Source of the DNA: Spirochaetaceae bacterium
GTDB lineage: Bacteria; Spirochaetota; Spirochaetia; Treponematales; Breznakiellaceae
Reading direction: 5' to 3'
Length of the DNA: 17,572 bases
NCBI GenBank assembly: GCA_031279895.1
Contig: JAITHR010000077.1
Span: forward strand, 1 to 17,572
Each line of letters opens with the position of its first letter. Within the stretch, counting starts at the first letter, position 1. Of the stretch, positions 6,738-13,863 are shown piece after piece. The notes under the pieces were generated by a model. That model was not told the DNA's origin, ran no database searches, and saw only the letters and a program-made list of their open reading frames with translations. The position numbers and the translations under genes were made by a program.

Positions 6738-8118
6738 GAATGAAAATGATGCGGCACCGGGCCTTTCCCTTGAGGACTGTCTTCGGGCCGCCAGTGAAAC
6801 CGCGCTGTGCGTTGTGAAGGACGGCGCGCTCAAAGAGACCCCCGCGGCGCTGCGGGAGTATTTCGGCGCGTCTCCGGTCTGCTGCCTTGTGGCCGGGCCC
6901 CGTACCTACGAGGCGGCGGGGAAACTCCTTCAAAAGGAACTTGAACGCGCCGGCTTTGCGGTAAAGTCCTTTGTGTTCCCCCCGGGAATACACGCGGATT
7001 ACGCCCATGTGAAGACCGCGCTGGATTTTTTCTCCGGCGTATCGGATGCGGGAAATCCGGTGCCGATTGCGGTCGGGAGCGGCACCGTAAACGACGTGGT
7101 GAAACGGGCCGCCTTTGAACGGGGTCTTCCCTACCTCTGCGTACCCACCGCCGCGTCGGTTGACGGGTACACCTCGGCAGGCGCGGCGCTTCTCTTTGAA
7201 GGCTTCAAGCAGACCCTCGCGTGTAGCGCGCCGCGGGCCGTGGTGGCGGATACCGCCGTGCTTGGCGCGTCTCCGGCGTACCTTTCCTCTTCGGGCTTCG
7301 GGGATTTGGCCGGGAAAATCACCGCGGGAACCGACTGGATTATCGCGGAAAAGGCCGGGGAGTTCGGGGCGCCCGGGGCGGAGCCTGTTGACCGGAAAGC
7401 CTGGGCCATGACCCAAACCCCCCTTATGGACGCGCTTGGCCGCTCGGTTGACGCGGCAAAGGGGGACGCGGGCGCGGTGGAGGCACTGTTCGGCGCGCTG
7501 GCGGTTACGGGCTTCGCCATGCAGTACCACAAGAACTCCCGACCGGTGTCCGGCTCGGAACACTCGTTTAGTCATGTCTGGGAGATGGACGGCCTTTCAA
7601 CGGAACACGGGGCGCCGGTAACCCACGGCCACAAGGTAACGATAGGCACGCTTTTGACCGCCGCGTTTACCGAGGTCTTTTTTGCGGATCCCGAAGGGCC
7701 GCCGCCGGCGCCCGCCTGTTTTGTCCGACCGGACCTTGCGGCGCGGGAGGAAGAGGCGTCCCGGGCGTTTTCCCGTTCTCCGGCGCGTGGCGCGGTGCTG
7801 AAGACGGTGCGGGAAAAGTTTATGGGCCCCGAGACGGCGCGGCGGGTAAACGCCGGATTTCTGGACAACTGGCGCGAAATCCGGCAGGCGGTTCTCGGAA
7901 GGCTCCCTCCCTACGCGGAACTGCGGGAATTACTGGGCCGGGCGGCCTGCCCCCTCACGCCGGAAGCCGTCAACCTGAGCCGGTCCGCGGCCATTGCCGC
8001 CGCACGGCGGGCGCAGATGATACGGAACAAGTACGGCGTCCTTGACGCGGCCTGGGATTTGGGCTGTTTTGAAACGGTGCTTGCCCGCATAGAAGACTCG
8101 GAGCGGTATGCGCGGTGA
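6733..8118 (+). CDS. sn-glycerol-1-phosphate dehydrogenase-like enzyme (AraM/EgsA family)
   Basis: A cytosolic NAD(P)- and metal-dependent dehydrogenase of the iron-containing alcohol dehydrogenase superfamily. AraM and EgsA reduce dihydroxyacetone phosphate to sn-glycerol-1-phosphate. Motifs in order: nucleotide-binding GSGTVND (115-121), PTAASVDGYTSAGA (138-151), GFGDLAGKITAGTDW (188-202), SGSEHSFSH (273-281) and THGHKV (297-302). The likely metal ligands are D191, H277 and H298. About 130 residues follow the core and end in an alpha-helical domain. At 461 residues it is longer than the roughly 400 of B. subtilis AraM as I recall. The start at ATG 6733 lacks a good Shine-Dalgarno and lies inside an inverted repeat. 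The next gene overlaps by four bases (GTGA). The substrate is inferred from family only; another polyol phosphate is possible. Confidence 0.85.
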   Translation: MVNENDAAPGLSLEDCLRAASETALCVVKDGALKETPAALREYFGASPVCCLVAGPRTYEAAGKLLQKELERAGFAVKSFVFPPGIHADYAHVKTALDFFSGVSDAGNPVPIAVGSGTVNDVVKRAAFERGLPYLCVPTAASVDGYTSAGAALLFEGFKQTLACSAPRAVVADTAVLGASPAYLSSSGFGDLAGKITAGTDWIIAEKAGEFGAPGAEPVDRKAWAMTQTPLMDALGRSVDAAKGDAGAVEALFGALAVTGFAMQYHKNSRPVSGSEHSFSHVWEMDGLSTEHGAPVTHGHKVTIGTLLTAAFTEVFFADPEGPPPAPACFVRPDLAAREEEASRAFSRSPARGAVLKTVREKFMGPETARRVNAGFLDNWREIRQAVLGRLPPYAELRELLGRAACPLTPEAVNLSRSAAIAAARRAQMIRNKYGVLDAAWDLGCFETVLARIEDSERYAR

Positions 8119-8876
8119 GTCCGCCGGAATATGCGGGGGAACCGCCTGCGGCACTCACGCCTTTTACGGTGGAAGACCGCCCGTCCTATCTTGTGGTGTA
8201 TAAGCCGCCCCTCATGCACACGGTTCCCTTGAAACAGCAGTATTTCTCCCAAGACAACACGGTAAAGACCCGAAGAACCCTCCTCGACTGGTGCGCGGCG
8301 GGGTATCCGCAGGTTCTGGCGGCGCGGGGCGCCCATGAGTGGGAAGGCGGGATGGTACACCGCCTGGACTACGAGACCGCGGGGCTGACCCTTGCGGCAA
8401 AGACGCAGAAGGCGCTCGATACTTTCCGCGCCCAGCAGGAGCTGGGGCTTTTTATCAAAACCTATCGCGCCGTGTGCCGGAACGCGCCGCCACTCAAAGG
8501 GTTTCCGCCGGCGCCGGCTTTTACCGGTGCGCCGTGCGTCATCGCAAGCCCTTTCCGGCCTTTCGGCCCGGGGGGAAAGGCGGTGCGCCCGGCGCTTCGT
8601 GCGGAGCGCGGGAATATAGCCTGGGATCAGGGAAAGCCCTACCGCACGAAGGTCATTAAGGCGCTATCCTGCCGGGACGTGACCGTTTTTACGGTTCAGA
8701 TAGCCCGCGGGTTCCGGCACCAGATTCGCTGCCACCTGGCGTGGCTTGGGTTTCCGATCCTCAACGACCTTTTGTACGGCGGCGTGCGGCGCGGCTCCTT
8801 TCTGGGCCTTACCGCAGTATCCCTCTCATTCTTTGACCCCCGTTTCCCGCAGCCGCGTACCGCGCCCCGCCCCTAA
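8115..8876 (+). CDS. RluA-family RNA pseudouridine synthase
   Basis: Converts uridine to pseudouridine in rRNA or tRNA in the cytoplasm. The catalytic motif is HRLD (82-85) in GGMVHRLDYETAGL, with D85 as the expected nucleophile. KTYRA and the C-terminal RGFRHQIRCHLAWLGFPILND and YGG segments are typical of the RluA fold. There is no N-terminal S4 domain, as in the short RluA/TruC-like members. Starts at GTG 8115 overlapping the upstream stop; GGAG at 8100-8103 is 11 bases away. A 15-base string, GAACCGCCTGCGGCA (8139-8153), in the first codons is identical to 6219-6233 in array 2. A dispersed repeat may therefore have contributed to the variable N-terminus. The stop TAA (8874-8876) lies in the repeat CTAAGCAGTCTTCGCCCG. 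The target RNA cannot be told. Confidence 0.9.
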   Translation: MSPPEYAGEPPAALTPFTVEDRPSYLVVYKPPLMHTVPLKQQYFSQDNTVKTRRTLLDWCAAGYPQVLAARGAHEWEGGMVHRLDYETAGLTLAAKTQKALDTFRAQQELGLFIKTYRAVCRNAPPLKGFPPAPAFTGAPCVIASPFRPFGPGGKAVRPALRAERGNIAWDQGKPYRTKVIKALSCRDVTVFTVQIARGFRHQIRCHLAWLGFPILNDLLYGGVRRGSFLGLTAVSLSFFDPRFPQPRTAPRP

Positions 8877-9121
8877 GCAGTCTTCGCCCGCTTTGCCGCA
8901 CTTCACAAGACGCTTATGGAACCGCCGGAGGCGGCCTGCTTTGCCGCGCTTCGCATGACGCTTATGTGCCGCCGCCGCCGGCGGGCCGCGCCTAAGTAGT
9001 ATCAAGCCCATTCAACGGACAGGGTGTTGCACCATTCGGAAGCAACAGTGCTGAAACAGCCAGAGGCTGGCGGGAATGGGGGGTTGACCTAGCTTGTATT
9101 GACACTTATTATAATTTTATT
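8877..9121. other. Intergenic block of dispersed repeats before the 9122 operon
   Basis: The first part (8873-8934) matches 13627-13688: CTAAGCAGTCTTCGCCCG, then CAAGACGCTT, then a mini-hairpin, here CCGCC-GGA-GGCGG at 8922-8934. Within it, 8890-8918 and 8938-8966 are a 48-bp-spaced duplication identical at 26 of 29 bases. At 9017-9047 lies a lone copy of the array 2 arm sequence, with its stem TGTTGC (9025-9030) and GCAACA (9042-9047) intact. Another mini-hairpin, CAGCC-AGA-GGCTG, is at 9057-9069. A promoter follows. No gene is visible. Confidence 0.75.
9084..9112 (+). promoter_or_regulatory. Sigma-70-type promoter for the 9122 operon
   Basis: TTGACC (9084-9089), a 17-base spacer and TATTAT (9107-9112); TATAAT at 9110-9115 is an alternative with a 20-base spacer. 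This AT-rich stretch stands out in a GC-rich background. It is so close to the ATG at 9122 that the transcript would have almost no leader. Confidence 0.5.
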
Positions 9122-10870
9122 ATGACAGAAAACGGGACTTTTTCTCGGCTGGTATCTGAAATGAGTTTAGAAGAAAGAAATCATCTCCTGGAACGGCTTA
9201 CAGTCCAATCCAATATCTCAAACGACCCTTTGTACGAAGATAAGGGCGACAACCTTCCGGCTATGGACGTTGCGGAGCAGTTCGCAAACCTCCCGTGGTA
9301 TCAGCACCTGCGTTTTTTTATCATGAGCCTTTTTAAGACCATAAGCCAGGTAAAACTTTTTGAAGAAAGCCAGATACATAAACTGGGCAAACACATCCTC
9401 ACCACCGCGCCGGGGGTCTTCGATTATAAACGGAACCTCCTCCTCCCGCTGTTTTACGATACGCTGGTGGAAATGCGGGACGGGGCGCGCTTTTTCTACA
9501 GCGCCCTCGACACGAGCATCAATCGGGACAAGGGGGCGTTTTATGCGTTTCTCGGTTCCCTTGAAATGAACGAGATACACGAGCGCCTCCAGACCCAGAC
9601 CAACCCCCACGTAATCGCCAAACGGTTCCCGGATTTCAAAGAGGCGGACCTGCGAAAAACAGCGTTTCACGAGATGAACGAGGCCATTAACGAGATTACC
9701 CAGGAACAGCGGGCGGTGATGTACGAACACGCCCGCTCCCTTGAGTGCCTCAAAAACCTCGCCTCCTTCCGCTACGAGCGGGTGCTTCTGAGTTTTACGT
9801 TCGATCCGCTTCTCCAGGGCCACACCAGTCCGGCGCACGTTATGCTTGAGTCCCTCGAAAACCTCAACAACATTCTGGTTTCCTTTCGGGATCCCCCGAG
9901 TATGCCCCTTATCGAGTCGCTTTTCGTGTTTATCCTCCATGAAAAGATGGAAGACGACGACGAATCCGGGATGGATATGGAGATGCGGGACCTCCTCGGC
10001 AAAGCGGAGAACGCCCTTATCGCCATCCGCACTTTCAACAAGGAGATACCCCTGACTGTTATTCTCCGGTGCGCCGGCAGGAACCTCGGCCTTAACACCA
10101 GGCCCATTACCGGCGGTGAGGACTGGTTCGTGGTGTACCACGATTACTGGCGGGAGCGTATCGAGCAGCAGCTTTCGGAGTTTCGGAGTATGCGCCGGCA
10201 GCAGGGCCTTATGGATTCGCTTAAGTCCTTTTTCAACGGCAAGGACATGAAACACATGGAGCACGTGTACAGCGAGGAAAACCCCGACGGCCTTCCCATT
10301 AACGGCACGTTCAGCCTCTCGTTCCTCCTCACGTTTTATTCGATCGTGTTTATCAATAATATCAATAACGGGCTGCGGAACATTCTTATTGACGGGAAGT
10401 TCGCACGGCGGGAAAACCGCACGGTGTTCACCGAGAACTATAACAACCTGATTAAACTGGAAGACGATATTAAACAGCTCGACACCCAGCTTAGCGGGGC
10501 CGGGGATTACGGAAAGCGCTACGCCCTCGCGCTGTCCGAAAACTCCCTCCAGTCCCGCCGCCGGAAGATACAAGTGGTGCTTGACGACGCCACCGACGAG
10601 GCGGAGGAACTTATAAGCCGCACCAAAACCTCGATAGAGGGGCTTATTACCATGCTCACCGCCATTATTACCAAAGACAGCAACGGAGAATACACCACGC
10701 TTATCAATATGTCCCGCTTCATGGCAAAAGACGAAACCACGGACATTGCCACCACGGTTACGGTAAAGGGCATGACCTTTCTTACTACCATGCGCGACGT
10801 TATCCAGAAGTTCCAGCAAACCCTCTCCATACTGGAAGATATAACGGTGCTGGACCTGGACAGCCAGTAA
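9122..10870 (+). CDS. Conserved spirochaete-type protein of unknown function (possibly DUF5312)
   Basis: A 582-residue soluble protein. No signal peptide, no clear membrane helix (a weak hydrophobic stretch FLLTFYSIVFI lies near residue 400) and no enzyme motif that I recognise. It is rich in acidic and long helical segments: helices around PLFYDTLVEMRDGARFFYSALD, a DDDESGMDMEMRD acidic patch near residue 280, and a C-terminal coiled-coil-like part. It resembles the family I recall as DUF5312, described from spirochaetes; I could not verify this. The ATG at 9122 follows the promoter by about ten bases and has no Shine-Dalgarno, suggesting leaderless translation. M14 (9161) is the next in-frame Met and has no better site. 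The stop overlaps the next start (TAATG), so it leads an operon with the PgeF-like and ArgS genes. No function is proposed. Confidence 0.75.
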   Translation: MTENGTFSRLVSEMSLEERNHLLERLTVQSNISNDPLYEDKGDNLPAMDVAEQFANLPWYQHLRFFIMSLFKTISQVKLFEESQIHKLGKHILTTAPGVFDYKRNLLLPLFYDTLVEMRDGARFFYSALDTSINRDKGAFYAFLGSLEMNEIHERLQTQTNPHVIAKRFPDFKEADLRKTAFHEMNEAINEITQEQRAVMYEHARSLECLKNLASFRYERVLLSFTFDPLLQGHTSPAHVMLESLENLNNILVSFRDPPSMPLIESLFVFILHEKMEDDDESGMDMEMRDLLGKAENALIAIRTFNKEIPLTVILRCAGRNLGLNTRPITGGEDWFVVYHDYWRERIEQQLSEFRSMRRQQGLMDSLKSFFNGKDMKHMEHVYSEENPDGLPINGTFSLSFLLTFYSIVFINNINNGLRNILIDGKFARRENRTVFTENYNNLIKLEDDIKQLDTQLSGAGDYGKRYALALSENSLQSRRRKIQVVLDDATDEAEELISRTKTSIEGLITMLTAIITKDSNGEYTTLINMSRFMAKDETTDIATTVTVKGMTFLTTMRDVIQKFQQTLSILEDITVLDLDSQ

Positions 10871-11661
10871 TGCCCGCCCCGCCTTATACCGTCTACCCGT
10901 TCCGCCTCTCTTTTACCGGAAACGCCGCGTACTTTCCCTTTATTATGGATAACGCGCCCCTTCCGGCCTTCGCCGCGCTCTCGTGCCGCGATGCCGGCAC
11001 AACCGAAAAAGCAGATGTCCCGGGGGCGCGGGCGCAATTCTGCCGGAGCCTGGGGCTTGACCCGTCGCGGGTCTTTTCGTGCGTACAGGTTCACGGACAA
11101 GAAGTGCGGGTCGCGGAGCGGAACGTGCCGGAGGCCGAGGGGGACGGCATCGTAACGGACGACCCTGCCGCGATCCTTTCGGTTACTGTGGCGGACTGCC
11201 TTCCGGTGTTTCTCCATGACCCGAAGCGGGGCGTTTTCGCCCTGGTCCACTCCGGCTGGAGAGGCACCGGCATAAGTCTTCGGGCTCTTGCGCGTATGCG
11301 GGAGATCTGGCACACCCGCCCGGAAGAGACGGCGGCCATACTGGGGCCCTGCGTCAGGGAGTGCTGCTACGAGGTCCCGGAAGGGCGGGCGCGGGACTTC
11401 GCGGCGCGGTTCGGCGGGGAAGGCGGAGCCTATCCACTGGGACCCGTGGCGCGGGAGGAGGCGGGACTCTGGTCCATGGACCTCCAGGCCGCCAACGCCC
11501 GCCTCCTCGTACACGCCGGGATACGGAATATCGCGGTATGCGAGGACTGCACCGCTTGCGACCAGCGGCTCGGGTCGTTCCGGCGCGAAGGGGAGCGGTA
11601 TACCCGTATGTTCGCCCTCTGTCCGGTCCCGATGCCGCCGGCAAAAAAAACATCTTTATAA
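10870..11661 (+). CDS. pgeF: PgeF/YfiH-type multicopper-like (laccase-domain) peptidoglycan editing protein
   Basis: E. coli PgeF (YfiH) removes wrongly incorporated L-Ser from UDP-MurNAc precursors; other members were reported as polyphenol oxidases or purine nucleoside enzymes. Cytosolic, 263 residues, the usual size. The family's conserved residues are visible: H75 in QVHGQ, C110 in VADCLPV, H127 in VHSGWRGT, then ILGPCVRECCYEV and a C-terminal CEDCTAC plus SFRREG segment. It starts at ATG 10870, sharing one base with the preceding TAA (TAATG), so translation is likely coupled. ArgS follows after 15 bases. The fold and family are firm; which of the reported activities applies is not, so the symbol is tentative. 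Confidence 0.88.
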   Translation: MPAPPYTVYPFRLSFTGNAAYFPFIMDNAPLPAFAALSCRDAGTTEKADVPGARAQFCRSLGLDPSRVFSCVQVHGQEVRVAERNVPEAEGDGIVTDDPAAILSVTVADCLPVFLHDPKRGVFALVHSGWRGTGISLRALARMREIWHTRPEETAAILGPCVRECCYEVPEGRARDFAARFGGEGGAYPLGPVAREEAGLWSMDLQAANARLLVHAGIRNIAVCEDCTACDQRLGSFRREGERYTRMFALCPVPMPPAKKTSL

Positions 11662-11664
11662 GCC

Positions 11665-11669
11665 GAGGA
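11665..11669 (+). promoter_or_regulatory. Ribosome binding site for argS
   Basis: GAGGA lies seven bases before the ATG at 11677 and fixes that start. Confidence 0.75.
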
Positions 11670-11676
11670 ATACCCT

Positions 11677-13434
11677 ATGAGTTCGTTTGATTTCAAGCGC
11701 TTTTGGAAAGAAAAAATCGCCGCGGCGGTTACAACCCTCTCTTCCCGCGGGGGAAGCGGGGACGCGGGAGCCGTTGACCCTGATGCGGTGGTTCTGGAAA
11801 TCCCGCCGGACCCCGCGTTCGGGGATCTGGGGTTTCCCATGTTCGCCTTTGCCAAGACGCTTAAAAAAGCGCCGGCGCGTATTGCCGGGGAAGTGGCCGC
11901 AGCGATATGCGGTACGGCACACGGAGATGCCCGTGCGGAAGGCCCCTATGTCAACGTGCACCTTGACCGCGCCGCCTTTGCCGCGGACATCCTTGCGGCG
12001 ATATTCGATACGACGCGGCCCTTCGGGCGTCCCGAAACCCTGCGCGGCTCCCGTATTATGGTCGAATTCTCAAGCCCAAACACCAACAAGCCCCTCCACT
12101 TGGGCCACCTGCGGAACGACGTGTTAGGCGAGAGCGTGTCCCGCATCCTCCGCGCCTGCGGCGCCGAAGTGCGTAAGGTCTGTATCATAAACGATCGGGG
12201 CGTCCATATCTGCAAGTCCATGCTTGCCTACCGCGCCTTCGGGGAGGGGAAGACCCCGGAAGAGGTCGGCGTGAAAAGCGATCATTTCGTCGGCGCGTGG
12301 TACGTGCGCTTCAACGCGCTCGCAAAGGAAAACCCCGGCGCCGAAGCCGATGCCCTGTCCATGCTCCGCCTGTGGGAACAGGGGGACGCGGACGTAACGG
12401 CGCTTTGGGAAAAGATGAACAGATGGGCCGTGGACGGCATGAAAGAGACGTACCTGCGCACCGGCATATCGTTCGACCGGTACTATTTCGAGAGCGAGAC
12501 GTACCTTCGGGGCAAAGCGGAGATACTCAAAGGGCTGGACGCGGGGCTGTTCTATCGGGAATCCGACGGCGCGGTCTGGGCTGACCTGAGATCCGAGGGG
12601 CTTGATAAGAAAGTGCTGCTCCGCAATGACGGCACGTCCCTCTATATTACCCAGGACATCGGCACCGCCATCCTGCGCCATCAGGACTGGCGGTTTGACC
12701 GGCTGGTATTTGTGGTGGGATCCGAGCAGCAGTACTACTTCAAAGCGCTCTTCGCCATTCTTGAAAAACTGGGTTTCCCCTGGGCGAAATCCCTTTTCCA
12801 TCTCTCTTACGGCATGGTATACCTTCCCGACGGGCGGATGAAAAGCCGCGAGGGTACGGTCGTGGACGCCGACGACCTTCTCGACCGGCTTCGGGATATG
12901 GCAAAACGGGAGATACGGGAAAAGGAGCGGGAAGAGGCGGTCCGCGACCTTGAGGAGACGTCCGAAAAGATAGGGCTTGGGGCGCTCCATTACTACCTCC
13001 TCCACGCCTCTCCCGCACGGGATATGCTCTTTAACCCCCAGGAGTCCCTCTCGTTTAACGGGAATACGGGTCCGTACCTGCAATATATGGGCGCCCGCCT
13101 CTCGTCCCTTCTCCGTAGGCAAAAAGAAGCGTGTCCGAAAGGCGCGGTATGTCCCGCGCTGCTCCGCACGGAATCCGAGTGGGAGCTTGTAAAGCGCCTT
13201 GCCGAGTACCCGCCGGTTATCGCGGAGGCTGCGGCTCGCATAGACCCGTCCCTTGTGGCGGGCTACCTTTACGAGCTTTCCAAATCTTTCAGCCGCTTTT
13301 ACCATGAATGTCCTATGTTGAACGCCGAAACCGAGGACCTTGCCGCGACCCGTCTCCACCTTGCCCGCGCCGCGCTTTTCGTGTTAAAAGACGCGCTCGA
13401 CCTTATCTGCATCCCCTTTCTCGAAACCATGTAA
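11677..13434 (+). CDS. argS: Arginyl-tRNA synthetase
   Basis: Charges tRNA-Arg with arginine using ATP in the cytoplasm; a class Ia synthetase. It has 585 residues, within the usual 550-600. An N-terminal Add-1 type domain precedes the catalytic core. The HIGH motif is HLGH (141-144) in SSPNTNKPLHLGHLRND. Arginine-pocket and catalytic segments include DRGVHICKSMLAY and YITQDIGTAI. The KMSKS site is the divergent MKSREGTVV form (from residue 388) usual in ArgS. The C-terminal DALR anticodon-binding domain contains LSFNGNTGPYLQYMGAR and ends in LDLICIPFLETM. It is the last gene of the 9122 operon, with a hairpin plus TTTT 13 bases after the stop. Nothing appears truncated. Confidence 0.97.
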   Translation: MSSFDFKRFWKEKIAAAVTTLSSRGGSGDAGAVDPDAVVLEIPPDPAFGDLGFPMFAFAKTLKKAPARIAGEVAAAICGTAHGDARAEGPYVNVHLDRAAFAADILAAIFDTTRPFGRPETLRGSRIMVEFSSPNTNKPLHLGHLRNDVLGESVSRILRACGAEVRKVCIINDRGVHICKSMLAYRAFGEGKTPEEVGVKSDHFVGAWYVRFNALAKENPGAEADALSMLRLWEQGDADVTALWEKMNRWAVDGMKETYLRTGISFDRYYFESETYLRGKAEILKGLDAGLFYRESDGAVWADLRSEGLDKKVLLRNDGTSLYITQDIGTAILRHQDWRFDRLVFVVGSEQQYYFKALFAILEKLGFPWAKSLFHLSYGMVYLPDGRMKSREGTVVDADDLLDRLRDMAKREIREKEREEAVRDLEETSEKIGLGALHYYLLHASPARDMLFNPQESLSFNGNTGPYLQYMGARLSSLLRRQKEACPKGAVCPALLRTESEWELVKRLAEYPPVIAEAAARIDPSLVAGYLYELSKSFSRFYHECPMLNAETEDLAATRLHLARAALFVLKDALDLICIPFLETM

Positions 13435-13446
13435 CCCGCCGGCGGC

Positions 13447-13463
13447 CAGCCTCCGGCTGTTTT
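13447..13463 (+). terminator. Possible weak terminator after argS
   Basis: CAGCC-TCC-GGCTG (13447-13459) followed by TTTT. It is also a copy of the dispersed mini-hairpin in the reverse orientation, so termination may be one use of that element. Confidence 0.4.
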
Positions 13464-13468
13464 AAACG

Positions 13469-13536
13469 GCTTCCGGCGCCGCGGCTCACACCACGACTGT
13501 CTGCTTAGAGGCGCGGCGCCGGAAGCAGACCGTCGT
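13469..13536. repeat. Two overlapping, competing inverted repeats
   Basis: Stem A pairs GCTTCCGGCGCCGCG (13469-13483) with CGCGGCGCCGGAAGC (13512-13526), 15 of 15. Stem B pairs ACGACTGTCTGCTT (13493-13506) with AAGCAGACCGTCGT (13523-13536), 13 of 14. The left arm of B lies in the loop of A and the right arms share AAGC (13523-13526), so both cannot form fully at once. Part of this segment (GCCGCGGCTCACACC) recurs at 17280-17294. Confidence 0.7.
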
Positions 13537-13568
13537 TACTTGAGGCTCGTGGCAAGAAGCTTATGAAA

Positions 13569-13688
13569 CCGTCGGAGACGGCCCGCCAGCGGCGGGAGGC
13601 CCATAAGCGCGGCCCGCATCGCGCCCCTAAGCAGTCTTCGCCCGCTTTGAGCCGCTCTGCAAGACGCTTTTGAAACAGCCGGAGGCTG
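13569..13688. repeat. Dispersed repeat segment with two mini-hairpins
   Basis: CCGTC-GGA-GACGG (13569-13581) is followed by a CTAAGCAGTCTTCGCCCG segment (13627-13644) matching the one that ends the RluA gene. CAAGACGCTT and CAGCC-GGA-GGCTG (13676-13688) follow. The order hairpin, GGAGGCTGGT, AT-rich stretch, gene start resembles the DNA before 2024 and 6733. Confidence 0.7.
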
Positions 13689-13713
13689 CGGAGGCTGGTC
13701 GGAGGCGGCAGGT

Positions 13714-13724
13714 TATACTATACT
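13714..13724 (+). promoter_or_regulatory. Candidate -10 region of the transporter operon
   Basis: Two overlapping TATACT hexamers (13714-13719 and 13719-13724) in an AT-rich island. No good -35 hexamer lies 16-18 bases upstream, so the promoter may need an activator or the assignment may be wrong. It leaves a leader of about 135 bases. Confidence 0.35.
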
Positions 13725-13744
13725 TAAAGGCAAGAGAGCACGCG

Positions 13745-13763
13745 GCGGGCAATGAATGCCCGC
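13745..13763 (+). promoter_or_regulatory. Inverted repeat with AATGAAT loop in the transporter leader
   Basis: GCGGGC (13745-13750), AATGAAT, GCCCGC (13758-13763). A shorter relative, CGC-AATGAAT-GCG, is at 13808-13820, sixty bases downstream. The same loop with different paired flanks suggests a repeated operator or RNA signal upstream of the binding-protein gene. Confidence 0.4.
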
Positions 13764-13850
13764 GTTTAGAAGAGGCTCCCTACAAAAAACCATCTATGCA
13801 AAACGTGCGCAATGAATGCGACGCGATACGGCCTGAAGGTACAGCACACA

Positions 13851-13856
13851 GAGGAG
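13851..13856 (+). promoter_or_regulatory. Ribosome binding site for the binding-protein gene
   Basis: GAGGAG, seven bases before the ATG at 13864, is the best Shine-Dalgarno in the window and fixes the start. Confidence 0.8.
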
Positions 13857-13863
13857 TAACACC

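Noticed and set aside
9099..9104. TTGACA as the -35 of the 9122 promoter
   Set aside because: The only -10-like hexamer downstream would leave a 13-base spacer and run into the start codon; TTGACC at 9084 gives 17 bases.
9218..10819. A 533-codon open frame on the - strand
   Set aside because: Antisense of the 9122 gene; no domain recognised, and the + strand gene has the promoter and operon context.
13700..13863. NikR operator upstream of the transporter
   Set aside because: The GTATGA-N16-TCATAC pattern is not present, so there is no evidence that nickel regulates it.
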